Below are positions 52,692 through 61,842 of a stretch of DNA of 64,000 nt, one piece after another. Below the pieces are notes generated by a model. It saw nothing but the letters and a program-made list of their open reading frames with translations. It made no database searches and was not told the origin of the DNA. The DNA is from Flintibacter muris (lineage in GTDB: Bacteria; Bacillota; Clostridia; Oscillospirales; Oscillospiraceae). Location of the stretch: positions 79,018 to 143,017 of the forward strand of contig NZ_CALPCP010000008.1 of assembly GCF_943192995.1 (NCBI RefSeq). Direction: 5' to 3'. The stretch's first letter is position 1, and every line of letters starts with the position of its first letter. Made by a program: the position numbers and the translations under genes.

Positions 52692-52795
52692 CTCCCTCAA
52701 AAGAGGGAGGCGCCGCGGCAAAGCCGCGGCGGAGGGAGTTTGTCCAAGGAAAGCTCCCTCAGCCACCGCCTTACGGCGGTGGCAGCTACCGGGCA
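52692..52795. repeat. CTCCCTC/GAGGGAG dispersed repeat, copy 3
   Basis: CCTCCCTCAAAAGAGGGAGG, CCGCGGCAAAGCCGCGG, GAGGGAGTTTGTCC, then a reversed partner AGCTCCCTCAGCCACCGCC..GGCGGTGGCAGC. It lies between glgB and glgC. Confidence 0.75.
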
Positions 52796-52863
52796 CCCTT
52801 GGGGCCCAGCGGTCCCAACTTTATATAGATGCCATCGCACCAAAAAAGTAAGAGGTGAACAAC

Positions 52864-54075
52864 ATGAAGAAAGAAGTTGTCGCCATGCTGCTGGCCGGCG
52901 GCCAGGGCAGCCGGCTCTACGCCCTGACCAGCAACGTGGCAAAGCCCGCCGTCCCCTTTGGCGGAAAATACCGCATCATTGATTTTCCTCTGTCCAACTG
53001 TGTCAACTCCGGTATCGACACCGTAGGCGTTCTCACCCAATACCGCCCCCTGGAGCTGAACAGCTACCTGGGCAACGGCCAGCCCTGGGACCTGGACCGG
53101 TCTGACGGCGGCGTACATATCCTCCCCCCCTACCTGGGTGAGGGCGAGAAGGGCAGCTGGTACAAGGGCACTGCCAACGCCATCTACCAGAACATTGGCT
53201 TTTTAGACCTGTATGACCCTGAGTACGTAGTCGTCCTGTCCGGCGACCATATCTATAAGATGGATTACTCTGAAATGGTGGACTTCCACAAAAAGTCCGA
53301 GGCCGCCTGCACCATCTCCGTGCTGGAGGTCACCATGGAAGAGGCCAAGCGCTTCGGCATCCTGAACGTGGAATCCGACGACAAGGTCTATGAGTTTGAG
53401 GAGAAGCCCCCCCAGCCCAAGAGCAACCTGGCCTCCATGGGCATTTATGTGTTCACCTGGTCCAAGCTGCGCAAGTACCTCATTGATGATGAGGCCGACC
53501 CCAACTCCTCCAACGACTTTGGCAAGAACATCATCCCCAACATGCTGGGCGCCGGCGAAAAGCTGATGGCCTACCGCTTTGCGGGCTACTGGAAGGACGT
53601 AGGCACCATCGACTCCCTGTGGGACGCCAACATGGACCTTCTGGCCGGCAGCAGCAGCGGCCTGGACATGTATGACGACAGCTGGCCCATCTACGCCCGC
53701 ACCCCCATCAAGCCCCCCCACTGCACCGGCCCTGACGCTGTCATCACCCACTCCATGGTCACCGGCGGCAGCACGGTTGACGGCACAGTCGCCAACTCGG
53801 TGCTCTTCAACTCGGTTACCGTTGAGAAGGGGGCCGACATCCAGTACTCCATCCTCATGCCCGGCGCCAAGGTGAAGCAGGGTGCCAAGGTGTACTACTC
53901 TATTGTAGCCGAGGGCGCCACCGTAGAGGCCGGAGCCACTGTAGGCGCCGCCCCCGACGGCGGCGACAACTGGGGGATCGCCGTAGTGGCCAGCGGGGTC
54001 ACCGTGGGCGAAAACGCTGTTGTCTCACCAAAAGCAATGATTCGTGAAGATGTGAAAGGAGGTGAGCAGGCATGA
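52864..54075 (+). CDS. glgC: Glucose-1-phosphate adenylyltransferase
   Basis: A 403-aa ADP-glucose pyrophosphorylase, the first committed step of glycogen synthesis. [20 protein letters not shown] (nucleotide loop), [20 protein letters not shown], the [10 protein letters not shown] site and a C-terminal left-handed beta-helix with hexapeptide repeats are all present. ATG 52864 after AGAGGTG. Overlaps glgD by 4 nt. Confidence 0.97.
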   Translation: MKKEVVAMLLAGGQGSRLYALTSNVAKPAVPFGGKYRIIDFPLSNCVNSGIDTVGVLTQYRPLELNSYLGNGQPWDLDRSDGGVHILPPYLGEGEKGSWYKGTANAIYQNIGFLDLYDPEYVVVLSGDHIYKMDYSEMVDFHKKSEAACTISVLEVTMEEAKRFGILNVESDDKVYEFEEKPPQPKSNLASMGIYVFTWSKLRKYLIDDEADPNSSNDFGKNIIPNMLGAGEKLMAYRFAGYWKDVGTIDSLWDANMDLLAGSSSGLDMYDDSWPIYARTPIKPPHCTGPDAVITHSMVTGGSTVDGTVANSVLFNSVTVEKGADIQYSILMPGAKVKQGAKVYYSIVAEGATVEAGATVGAAPDGGDNWGIAVVASGVTVGENAVVSPKAMIREDVKGGEQA

Positions 54076-55187
54076 ATGATCTGCACAGCATCCTGTTTGC
54101 TTACCGCTCTGACGCCAACTTAGGCGAACTGACCCGTCCCCGCAACACCTGCTCTCTGCCCTTCGGCGGCCGGTACCGTCTGATCGACTTTATGCTGTCC
54201 AACTGCGTCAATGCCGGCATCACCGACGTAGGCGTGGTGGTCCACCAGAGCTATCAGTCCCTGCTGGACCACCTGGGCTCCGGCAAGGACTGGGACCTGA
54301 GCCGCAAGCACGGCGGCCTGCGCATCCTGCCCCCGTTCAGCTACACCGAACAGGGCCAGGGCGAGTACCGGGGCAGCATGGAGGCTCTGGCCGGCGTCTA
54401 CGACTATCTGGAGGATATCCGTCAGGAGTATGTCCTGCTGGCCTGGGGCGACATTGCCATCAACCTGCCAGTCAACGAGGTCTTTGAGCAGCATAAGAAC
54501 TCGGGCGCGGACATCACCATTGTCTGCACCCCCACTCTGAAGGGTGCGCCCCAGTTCTCCGAATACGTGGAGGTCAGCGAAGAGGGCCGCATCACCGACC
54601 TGTCCGTCCACCCCACCTCCGCCGACAAGGCACTGGAATCCCTGGAGATCTACATCCTTTCCAAGCGTCTGCTGATGGACATGGTCAACTACTGCTCCGC
54701 CCATGACGTGACCAATTTCAGCCGCGGCGTACTCCAACCCCGGATGAAGTCCCTGAAGATGATGCCCTATATCCACAAGGGCTATGTGGGCCGCTTCCAG
54801 TCGGTAAGCGACTATTTCCAGCGCTCCCAGGACCTGCTGGACCCCGCAGTTCGGGCCGACCTGTTCAACCCCGCCCGTCCCATCCGCACCAAGGACCAGT
54901 CCAACCCCTCCACCTACTACGGGCCGGAGTCCAAGTCTGTCTGCTCCCTGGTGGCCGACGGCTGCCAGATCGAGGGCGAGGTGGAAAACTCCATCCTGGC
55001 CCGCGGGGTTGTGGTGGAAAAGGGCGCTAAGGTGTCCAACAGCGTGCTCATGCAGGGTACGGTGGTCAAGGCCGGGGCCTCTTTGTCCTATGTCATCGCC
55101 GATAAGGCTGTCACGGTGAATGAGGGCCGTATGCTCATGGGCCACTTTACCTACCCCCTGGCCATTGCCAAGGGCTCGGCCGTCTGA
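54072..55187 (+). CDS. glgD: GlgD, ADP-glucose pyrophosphorylase regulatory-type subunit
   Basis: A 371-aa GlgC paralog found in Firmicutes. It keeps the fold ([20 protein letters not shown]; beta-helix at the end) but lacks the glycine-rich GGQGSRL nucleotide loop (here [17 protein letters not shown]), so it is expected to be catalytically inactive and to form a GlgC/GlgD heterotetramer. AGGAGG site within the glgC end. Confidence 0.95.
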   Translation: MNDLHSILFAYRSDANLGELTRPRNTCSLPFGGRYRLIDFMLSNCVNAGITDVGVVVHQSYQSLLDHLGSGKDWDLSRKHGGLRILPPFSYTEQGQGEYRGSMEALAGVYDYLEDIRQEYVLLAWGDIAINLPVNEVFEQHKNSGADITIVCTPTLKGAPQFSEYVEVSEEGRITDLSVHPTSADKALESLEIYILSKRLLMDMVNYCSAHDVTNFSRGVLQPRMKSLKMMPYIHKGYVGRFQSVSDYFQRSQDLLDPAVRADLFNPARPIRTKDQSNPSTYYGPESKSVCSLVADGCQIEGEVENSILARGVVVEKGAKVSNSVLMQGTVVKAGASLSYVIADKAVTVNEGRMLMGHFTYPLAIAKGSAV

Positions 55188-55326
55188 TCCTTTTACCCTT
55201 ACAGACGCTCTCCTCGCAAGGGAGGGCGTCTGTCTGGCAAAATCCGCAGGGGCGGCCCAGGCCGCCCGCGCTCCTTAACAACAAAACGGAGGGCCGATGG
55301 CCGCTCCCACAGGAAAAGGTGATTTT
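55188..55326. repeat. Hairpin and dispersed palindrome between glgD and glgA
   Basis: ACAGACGCTCTCC..GGAGGGCGTCTGT (about 55200-55233), then GCAGGGGCGGCCCAGGCCGCCC. Probably attenuating or mRNA-stabilising; no gene. Confidence 0.5.
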
Positions 55327-56772
55327 ATGAAAATCTTATTCGCGACCTCCGAGGCCGCCCCCTTCATCAAAACCGGCGGCCTGGCTGACGTAGCCGGCTC
55401 CCTGCCACAGGCCCTGGCGGCGGAGGGCCATGAGGTCAAGGTAATCCTCCCCCTCTACGAGGGTATCAGTGAGGACTGGCGCTCCAAAATGACCTTTTTG
55501 AAGTACTTCAATGTCACGCTGGCCTGGCGTCAGGTATACTGCGGCATCTTTGAGGCTGTATATCAGGGCGTCACCTTCTGGTTTGTGGACAACGAGTACT
55601 ACTTTAAACGCTGGCAGCTCTACGGCCACTTTGACGACTGTGAGCGTTTTGCCTACTTCTCCCGGGCTGTGGTGGAAACCCCCGGCCAGCTGGGCTGGTC
55701 TCCCGACATCATCCACTGCAACGACTGGCAGACCGCCCTGGTCCCCGTCTACCTTCTGGAGGAAAAGTACCGCATCCCCGAGCTGGCCGGCGCCAAAACG
55801 GTGTACACCATCCACAACATTGAGTACCAGGGCCGCTATGGCGACCAGGTCCTTCAGGATGTGATCGGCCTGGACCGCAGCTACTTCAACGAAGGCATGC
55901 TGGCCTACCACCGGGACGTGAATCTGATGAAGGGCGCCATCATGGCCTCCAGCTTTGTCACCACCGTCTCCCCCACCTATGCCCAGGAGCTGCGCACCCC
56001 CTTCTATGCCCATGGGCTGGACGGAGTCATCAACCAGCAAAGCGGCAAGCTGGAGGGCATCCTCAACGGCATTGACGTGGACCTCTACGACCCCGCCAAG
56101 ATGGGGGGGGTGCCCGCCAACTACACCTTCAAGACCCTGACCAAGGGCAAAGCCGCCTGCAAGGCTGCCCTCCAGCAGGCCGTCGGCCTCCAGGAGGACC
56201 CGGACGTGCCTCTCATTGCCTGTGTCTCCCGTCTGGTGGGCCACAAGGGCTTCTCCATGGTCACCGACGCCATCCACGAGATCATGGGCCTGGGCACCAA
56301 GGGCACCCAGATGATCGTACTGGGCACCGGCGACTGGCAGTATGAGGAGGCCTTCCGCAATGCCCAGAGCCAGTATCCCGGCCGCTTTGCCGCCCAGCTG
56401 ACCTACTCCGCCCCCCTGTCCAACATGATCTACGCCGGCGCAGACATCTTCCTCATGCCCTCCGTGTCCGAGCCCTGCGGCCTGAGCCAGATGATTGCCA
56501 TGCGCTTTGGCACCATCCCCGTAGTCCGCGAGACCGGCGGCCTGAAAGACAGCGTCACCCCCTACAACAAGTTTGAGGGCACCGGCAGAGGCTTCACCTT
56601 CGCCAACATCAGCTCCGGCGACATGGTGTGGGTGCTGCGTGAGGCGGTAGATTTGTACAACACTGACAAAAAGGCCTGGAGGGGTCTGCAAAAGGAGGGC
56701 ATGTCCGCCGACTTCTCCTGGAAAAACTCCGCCCAGCAGTATATTGACATTTACAACCGCATCCTGGCCTGA
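55327..56772 (+). CDS. glgA: Glycogen synthase (ADP-glucose)
   Basis: A 481-aa GT5 glucosyltransferase. The ADP-glucose-binding K-x-G-G-L motif is in FIKTGGLADVAGSL (14-27), HCNDWQTALVPVYL is in the N-terminal domain, and the C-terminal PSVSEPCGLSQMIAMRFG carries the catalytic glutamate. ATG 55327 after AAGGTG. A terminator follows. Confidence 0.97.
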   Translation: MKILFATSEAAPFIKTGGLADVAGSLPQALAAEGHEVKVILPLYEGISEDWRSKMTFLKYFNVTLAWRQVYCGIFEAVYQGVTFWFVDNEYYFKRWQLYGHFDDCERFAYFSRAVVETPGQLGWSPDIIHCNDWQTALVPVYLLEEKYRIPELAGAKTVYTIHNIEYQGRYGDQVLQDVIGLDRSYFNEGMLAYHRDVNLMKGAIMASSFVTTVSPTYAQELRTPFYAHGLDGVINQQSGKLEGILNGIDVDLYDPAKMGGVPANYTFKTLTKGKAACKAALQQAVGLQEDPDVPLIACVSRLVGHKGFSMVTDAIHEIMGLGTKGTQMIVLGTGDWQYEEAFRNAQSQYPGRFAAQLTYSAPLSNMIYAGADIFLMPSVSEPCGLSQMIAMRFGTIPVVRETGGLKDSVTPYNKFEGTGRGFTFANISSGDMVWVLREAVDLYNTDKKAWRGLQKEGMSADFSWKNSAQQYIDIYNRILA

Positions 56773-56786
56773 CTTCCTTGTCCTGC

Positions 56787-56820
56787 AACGGTCCCGCCTC
56801 TGCCAGGTGGGACCGTTTTT
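56787..56820 (+). terminator. Terminator of the glgBCDA operon
   Basis: AACGGTCCC and GGGACCGTT arms around a paired CCT/AGG core, followed by TTTTTG. Confidence 0.9.
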
Positions 56821-56875
56821 GTTTTTTGCGACAATCCCACCCTGGAATTTCTCCCTTTTTCTCCCACTGCCTATG

Positions 56876-56904
56876 TTGACGTTGTCCTGAAAATCTGTTA
56901 AAAT
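56876..56904 (+). promoter_or_regulatory. Promoter of glgP
   Basis: TTGACG (56876-56881), 17-nt spacer, TAAAAT (56899-56904), about 57 nt before the start codon. It makes glgP a separate unit. Confidence 0.8.
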
Positions 56905-56961
56905 AAACAACTGCGGAAAACCGCGTTTCCCCTTTGATGAAACAAAACAGGAGGCACTGTT

Positions 56962-59409
56962 ATGACGGATTATTCCCCTGAATACAATAAGGAGCAGCTG
57001 ACTGAGATGATCACCGGCAAGCTCCAGCGCAACTTTGGCTGCACAGTAGAAACAGCCAACAACAACCACATGTTCAAGGCCTGCGCCCTGGTTCTGCGGG
57101 ACATCATGTCCCGTCACCGCATGGATACCAGCAACCAGGTATGGGAAAAGCAGCAGCGTCAGGTCCACTACCTGTCTCTGGAATTTCTTATGGGCCGCTC
57201 TCTGGAAAAGAACGCCTACAACCTGGGACTGCTGGACACCCTGAAAGAGGTTCTGGAGGGCATGGGCTTCTCCGCCGCTGACCTCTTCGAATCCGAGCCG
57301 GACGCCGGCCTGGGCAACGGCGGCCTGGGCCGCCTGGCCGCCTGCTATCTGGACTCCATGACCACTCTTGAGATCCCCGCCACCGGCTACTCCATCTGCT
57401 ACGAGCTGGGCATCTTCAAGCAGAAGATTATCGACGGCAAGCAGGAGGAGCTGGCCGACAACTGGCTTGGCCTGGGCGACGCCTGGCTCATCCCCAAAAT
57501 GGAGGAGGCCGAGGAGGTCCGCTTCGGCGGCAAGATCGTGGACCGCTGGGACGAGCACGGGGTCAACCACCCCGAGCATGTGGGCTACACCGCCGTTCTG
57601 GCCATCCCCCGTGACATGAAGATCGCCGGCTACCAGACCAAGCACACCAACACCCTGCGCCTGTGGGACGCCAAGAGCCCCCTGCCTGTGGACATGTCTC
57701 TGTACTCCCGGGGCGAGTATCTCAAGGCGGTGGAGCAGCAGGCCATGGCCGAGGTTATAGCCAAGGTCCTCTACCCCGACGACAACCACTACGAGGGCAA
57801 GTCCCTGCGCCTGAAACAGCAGTACTTCTTTGTCTCCGCCACCATTCAGTCCATTGTCCGCCAGCATAAGGCCCAGTACGGCACCCTGCGCAACTTTGCC
57901 CGGAAGCATGTCATCCAGATCAACGATACCCACCCCACCCTGGTCATTCCCGAACTGATGCGCATCTTCCTGGACGAGGAGGGCTACGGCTGGGATGAGG
58001 CCTGGCACATTGTCACCGACGCGGTGTGCTACACCAACCACACCGTTTTGGCTGAGGCGCTGGAGCGCTGGCCCCAGAAGCTGATTGAGGACCTTCTCCC
58101 CCGCATCTGGCAGATCCTCACCGAAATCGCCCGCCGCTACCAGACCGAGCTGGAGCGCCGCTACGGTGGCGATGTCGGCAAGATTTCCCACATGGCCATC
58201 ATCTGGGGCGGCGAGGTCCGCATGGCCAACCTGTGCGTCTGCGCCTGCCAGTGCATCAACGGCGTGTCCGCCCTTCACTCCGAGATCTTGAAGCGGGACG
58301 TCTTCTGTGACGCCTACCAGGCCCAGCCCGGCAAGTTCAAGAACGTGACCAACGGCATTGACCACCGCCGCTGGCTGTCTCAAATCAACCCCAAGCTGGA
58401 CGCCCTCATCCGTGACTGCACCGGCGGGGATCAGTACCTCCTCCACCCCGAGGCCCTGAAGGATTTTGAGAAGTCTGTGGATGACAAGACCGTCCTCAAG
58501 CAGCTGGAGGACATCAAGAGCGAGAACAAGCGCCGTTTCGCGGCCTGGGTCGCCCGGGAATCGGGGGTCACCCTGAACACCGACGCCATTTTTGACGTCC
58601 AGGTAAAGCGCCTCCACGAGTACAAGCGCCAGCTGCTCAACGTGCTGCACATTATCTACCTGTACAACCAGCTGCGGGACAACCCCAACATGGACTTCAC
58701 CCCCCAGACCTATCTCTTCGGCGCCAAAGCGGCCCCCGGCTATCACGTGGCCAAGCAGATTATCCAGCTTATCAACTCCCTGGCCGCCCAGATCGCCAAG
58801 GATCCCATCTGTAAAGACAAGCTCCAGGTGGTCTTCCTGGAGAACTACCGGGTCTCTCTGGCCGAGAAGCTGATGCCCGCCTCTGAGATTTCCGAGCAGA
58901 TCTCCACCGCCGGCAAGGAGGCCAGCGGCACCGGCAACATGAAGTTTATGATGAACGGCGCCCTCACCATTGGCACCCTGGACGGCGCCAATGTGGAGAT
59001 GCACCAGCAGCTGGGCGATGAGAACATCTTCCTCTTCGGCCTGACCACCGAGCAGGTGAACCAGCGCAAGCGGGACGGCTACCGCCCCCATGAGATTTAC
59101 CTCCACAACCAGACTTTGAAGCGGATTATCGACCAGATCACCGCCGGCTTTGACGACAAGGTTGTCTACAGCGACCTGTCCAACCGGCTGCTCTTCGGCG
59201 CGGGCGGCAGTCAGGCCGATGAATATCTGCTGCTGGCCGACTTTGACAGCTACTGCGACGCTCACCGCCGCGCGCTGGAGGCCTATGCCGACCGTCAGCG
59301 CTGGAACCAGATGTCCCTTATCAATATTGCCCGGTCCGGCATCTTCGCCGCCGACCGCTCCATCCAGGACTACGCCCGTGACATCTGGCACGTGCCCACC
59401 CGGAAATAA
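56962..59409 (+). CDS. glgP: Glycogen/alpha-glucan phosphorylase
   Basis: An 815-aa GT35 enzyme that releases glucose-1-phosphate. NGGLGRLAACYLDSMTTLEI (115-135 region), VKRLHEYKRQLLNVLH, and the pyridoxal-phosphate lysine in GKEASGTGNMKFMMNGA are all intact. Length is normal. GGAGGCACTGTT precedes the ATG. It completes a synthesis-and-breakdown set with the preceding operon. Confidence 0.97.
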   Translation: MTDYSPEYNKEQLTEMITGKLQRNFGCTVETANNNHMFKACALVLRDIMSRHRMDTSNQVWEKQQRQVHYLSLEFLMGRSLEKNAYNLGLLDTLKEVLEGMGFSAADLFESEPDAGLGNGGLGRLAACYLDSMTTLEIPATGYSICYELGIFKQKIIDGKQEELADNWLGLGDAWLIPKMEEAEEVRFGGKIVDRWDEHGVNHPEHVGYTAVLAIPRDMKIAGYQTKHTNTLRLWDAKSPLPVDMSLYSRGEYLKAVEQQAMAEVIAKVLYPDDNHYEGKSLRLKQQYFFVSATIQSIVRQHKAQYGTLRNFARKHVIQINDTHPTLVIPELMRIFLDEEGYGWDEAWHIVTDAVCYTNHTVLAEALERWPQKLIEDLLPRIWQILTEIARRYQTELERRYGGDVGKISHMAIIWGGEVRMANLCVCACQCINGVSALHSEILKRDVFCDAYQAQPGKFKNVTNGIDHRRWLSQINPKLDALIRDCTGGDQYLLHPEALKDFEKSVDDKTVLKQLEDIKSENKRRFAAWVARESGVTLNTDAIFDVQVKRLHEYKRQLLNVLHIIYLYNQLRDNPNMDFTPQTYLFGAKAAPGYHVAKQIIQLINSLAAQIAKDPICKDKLQVVFLENYRVSLAEKLMPASEISEQISTAGKEASGTGNMKFMMNGALTIGTLDGANVEMHQQLGDENIFLFGLTTEQVNQRKRDGYRPHEIYLHNQTLKRIIDQITAGFDDKVVYSDLSNRLLFGAGGSQADEYLLLADFDSYCDAHRRALEAYADRQRWNQMSLINIARSGIFAADRSIQDYARDIWHVPTRK

Positions 59410-59412
59410 ACA

Positions 59413-59446
59413 AAAAAGTTCCCGACCGACCGGTTGGGAACTTTTT
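59413..59446 (+). terminator. Terminator of glgP
   Basis: Perfect AAAAAGTTCCC/GGGAACTTTTT stem, loop of 12 nt. Confidence 0.9.
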
Positions 59447-59458
59447 AAATTGTAAAAA

Positions 59459-59517
59459 ACGCCTCCCTCTTTGAGGCAGGCGGCACGGCGAAGATGTGAC
59501 GGAAGGAGTTCGTCTCT
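59459..59517. repeat. CTCCCTC dispersed repeat, copy 4 (degenerate)
   Basis: CGCCTCCCTCTTTGAGGCAGGCGGCACGGCG.. and GACGGAAGGAGTTCGTC: same layout as copies 1-3 with several changes. Confidence 0.6.
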
Positions 59518-59520
59518 ATA

Positions 59521-59558
59521 AAAAACCGGTCCGCTCATTTTGAAGCGGGCCGGTTTTT
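59521..59558. terminator. Terminator hairpin between convergent genes
   Basis: AAAAACCGGTCCGCT/AGCGGGCCGGTTTTT, near-perfect. It overlaps the end of the 53-aa gene on the minus strand. Confidence 0.85.
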
Positions 59559-59696
59559 GTGTTCCAGCACTTCAATCTCGGGCTCAGGTGAGGACATGAA
59601 CAGCTCCTCACACTCGCGCTGGGCCCGGATCAGAAGGTTGATGGCCTCCTCGCTGGCCTGGAACATGGTCAGGTACATTTTTTGGTAATCCGGCAT
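59535..59696 (-). CDS. 53-aa conserved small protein
   Basis: Starts MPDYQKMYLTMFQASEEAIN, then LLIRAQRECEELFMSS and an acidic-then-basic tail. The first 18 residues match the 28-aa protein at 24876-24962, indicating a paralogous family. It is predicted to form one long amphipathic helix. The ribosome site is weak. It ends in the terminator shared with glgP. Function unknown. Confidence 0.65.
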   Translation of the reverse strand: MPDYQKMYLTMFQASEEAINLLIRAQRECEELFMSSPEPEIEVLEHKNRPASK

Positions 59697-59882
59697 AAGA
59701 ATCAACCATTCCAGGAGACAGCCCTGTCCGGCTGTCTCCCTGTTTTCTCAACGGATTTTCCTGCGGGGGAGGGGGGTATACCCTCCCCCTATACAGGTTT
59801 TTTCCGTCGAGACAAACAAAAGCGGTGCGGGCTTTTGCAACCCCACACCGCATATGTCAAACACAAACTCTCAAATAAATAC

Positions 59883-59910
59883 TTGAAAAAATGGACTTTT
59901 CTGTTATAAT
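59883..59910 (+). promoter_or_regulatory. Promoter of a possible structured RNA
   Basis: TTGAAA (59883-59888), 16-nt spacer, TATAAT (59905-59910). No ORF with a ribosome site follows. Confidence 0.65.
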
Positions 59911-59916
59911 GAGAGC

Positions 59917-60094
59917 TGGCGCAGCATTGCTGTTGTGTGGGTGGGTGGTTCACCCGCATAGGGGCGTGGGGGAGGGCACCCCCCACGTTCTGCCCTATAT
60001 GGCTTTATTTGTCTCGCAAATTCACTATAGCATATTTTGTCGAAAAATTCAAGACATTTTTTTAAGCGCGGCCCTGTTTTTGGGCCGCGCTTTT
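59917..60094 (+). ncRNA. Candidate structured non-coding RNA
   Basis: About 178 nt from the expected start after the promoter to the end of a terminator. Predicted elements: GGGTGGTTCACCC hairpin, a strong stem ATAGGG..GTGGGGG/CCCCCAC..GCCCTAT (about 59957-59999), a single-stranded AT-rich stretch, and a terminator with GCGCGGCCC/GGGCCGCGC followed by TTTT. Composition differs sharply from flanks. It does not match a family I know; a 6S-like or regulatory RNA is possible. Confidence 0.4.
60064..60094 (+). terminator. Terminator hairpin
   Basis: Perfect AAGCGCGGCCC/GGGCCGCGCTT stem, 7-nt loop, then TT. The sequence on the minus strand could also serve the hut operon end. Confidence 0.75.
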
Positions 60095-60113
60095 GTGTTG
60101 GAATGGAGAATTT

Positions 60114-60551
60114 TTATTTGGGCAGGGACACGTCCTTCTGCTCAAAGTAGGCCGACAGCTCTACGGAGGTCTGGGAGTCGCCGTACTGCTTGATGGAGGC
60201 CAGCAGGGTGTCCAGTTCCCGGGTGTCCTTCACGGCAAAGCGCAGCAGGGCGTTGAGCTTGCCTACCAGGTGGTGGTGGGCGGTGATGGAAATGGTTTTT
60301 TCGCAGAATTGACAAAAGAGGTTGTATTTTTCCGGAAAAACAGCCACCAGAATAAAGCCGGTCAGGCTGCTGTCCAGCAGGGTGCGGTCAATGCTGACGG
60401 AAAAACGTTTGATAATGCCCTTGTCCTCCATGCGCCGGATGCGCTCAGAGACGGCGGGGGCGGTGAGCCCCACCTGATCCCCAATGCACTTGAGGGTGGT
60501 GCGGCTGTCTGCCTGGAGCAGATTCAAGATTTGGTAGTTGGTGCGGTCCAT
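60114..60551 (-). CDS. Lrp/AsnC-family regulator
   Basis: A 145-aa protein: N-terminal helix-turn-helix (YQILNLLQADSRTTLKCIGD; GLTAPAVSERIRRMEDKGII) and a C-terminal RAM/ACT-like ligand domain (FILVAVFPEKY; HHHLVGKLNALLRFAVKD). Its ATG shares a base with the hutI stop, so it is translated with the hut genes and is a likely amino-acid-responsive regulator of them. Confidence 0.92.
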   Translation of the reverse strand: MDRTNYQILNLLQADSRTTLKCIGDQVGLTAPAVSERIRRMEDKGIIKRFSVSIDRTLLDSSLTGFILVAVFPEKYNLFCQFCEKTISITAHHHLVGKLNALLRFAVKDTRELDTLLASIKQYGDSQTSVELSAYFEQKDVSLPK

Positions 60552-61774
60552 CAGTCCACCACGGTCTCTTTCTTGATGACGGTCTTTACCAGATTGCTGC
60601 CCATGCGGTAGCAGATGTAGTCCAGGTCGGGGGCGTCCCAGATCACCAGGTCGGCCTGCTTGCCCGGCTCCAGAGAGCCCACCTTGTCCGCAAGGTCAAT
60701 GGCGCAGGCGGCGTTGAGGGTAACGGCGGTGAGGACCTCCTCCGGGGTGAGCTTGTACTTGAGACAGCCCAGGTTGATGACAAATTGCAGGTTCAGGCAG
60801 GGGCAGGAGCCGGGGTTAAAGTCGGAGGCCATGGCCACCGGCACCCCGGCGTTGACCATATCCCGGGCGGGGGCGAAGGTGGCCCCCAGGTAGAAGCTGG
60901 TGGCGGGCAGCAGGCAGGCCACCACGCCCCCCTTTGCCATGCTCTCAATGCCCTCGGGGGGGCAGACAATCAGATGCTCGGCGGAGATGGCCCCCAGCTC
61001 ACCGGCCAGGACGGAGCCGCCAATGGCCTCAATCTCGTCGGCGTGGATTTTGGGCCGCAGGCCGTACTTGAGCCCGGCCTCCAGCACCCGGCGGGACTCC
61101 TCCACCGTGAAGGTGTCCGCCTCGCAGAAGACGTCGCAGAATTTGGCGATGCCCTGCTCCTTCACCTTGGGCATCATCTCCTCGCACACCAGGCGGACAT
61201 AGGCCTCCCGGTCGGCCTTGTACTCGGCGGGCACCAGGTGGGCCCCCATAAAGGTGGCCACAATGTCCATGGGGTGGCGGTCGTTCAGGTTTTGAATGAC
61301 TTGCAGGGCCTTGAGCTCGTGCTCAGTGGCCAGACCGTAGCCGCTTTTGGCCTCGCATGTGGTCACGCCAAAGCCCATCATCTCGTCCAGCGCCCGGGCT
61401 GCCTTTTGGGTCAGCTCCTCCGCGGTGGACTGGCGGGTGGCGTTGGTGGTGGACTGGATGCCCCCTCCGGCGTTCTGAATCTCCAGATAGGTTTTTCCGT
61501 GGAGCTTCAGCCCCAGCTCATTCTGCCGCCAGCCGCCGAAAATCAGGTGGGTGTGGGCGTCCACCAGGCCGGGGGTGACCAGATTGCCCTGGGCGTCAAT
61601 CACCTGGTCCGCCGCCGGGGCGGGGCCGGTCCCCACCTGGGCGATGAGGCCATCCTCCATGAGGACCCAGGCGTCCTTGAGAATCTGGATGTTCCCCTGC
61701 TCCGGACCCTTTTTTGGGCCGTTCCCCTGGGGGGTGGCCAGCATGCCGATGTTGGTGACAATTACCTTGCTCAT
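60551..61774 (-). CDS. hutI: Imidazolonepropionase
   Basis: A 407-aa amidohydrolase, third step of histidine degradation (imidazolonepropionate to formiminoglutamate). Metal-binding HTHLIFGGWR, KSGYGLATEHELK, a histidine in KIHADEIEAIGG, and ASDFNPGSCP are intact. Start chosen at ATG 61774, after AAAGGA. It follows hutU. Confidence 0.96.
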   Translation of the reverse strand: MSKVIVTNIGMLATPQGNGPKKGPEQGNIQILKDAWVLMEDGLIAQVGTGPAPAADQVIDAQGNLVTPGLVDAHTHLIFGGWRQNELGLKLHGKTYLEIQNAGGGIQSTTNATRQSTAEELTQKAARALDEMMGFGVTTCEAKSGYGLATEHELKALQVIQNLNDRHPMDIVATFMGAHLVPAEYKADREAYVRLVCEEMMPKVKEQGIAKFCDVFCEADTFTVEESRRVLEAGLKYGLRPKIHADEIEAIGGSVLAGELGAISAEHLIVCPPEGIESMAKGGVVACLLPATSFYLGATFAPARDMVNAGVPVAMASDFNPGSCPCLNLQFVINLGCLKYKLTPEEVLTAVTLNAACAIDLADKVGSLEPGKQADLVIWDAPDLDYICYRMGSNLVKTVIKKETVVD

Positions 61775-61842
61775 GTTGTCATTCCTTTCCAAAAGAGGGG
61801 ACGTCATGGGACGCCCCCTCTGTATTGTTGCGTGATGGAATT

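Larger units (their letters stand above)
59697..60113. other. 417-nt intergenic region with promoter, hairpins and terminators
   Basis: Contains a GGGGGGTATACCCTCCCCC palindrome (about 59770-59790), a minus-direction terminator (59812-59851: GCGGTG..CACCGC then TTTTGTTT), a plus promoter (59883-59910), a GC-rich structured stretch, and a terminator at 60064. No convincing protein gene. Confidence 0.6.

Noticed and set aside
59460..59520. CRISPR-like or tandem repeat near the glgP end
   Set aside because: It is a single degenerate copy of the dispersed CTCCCTC repeat, with no regular spacers.
55336..59538. Very long minus-strand open frame (1400 codons) opposite glgA and glgP
   Set aside because: It is the antisense of two well-recognised GC-rich genes; its Val/Leu/Gly-rich translation is typical of a shadow frame and it has no ribosome site.
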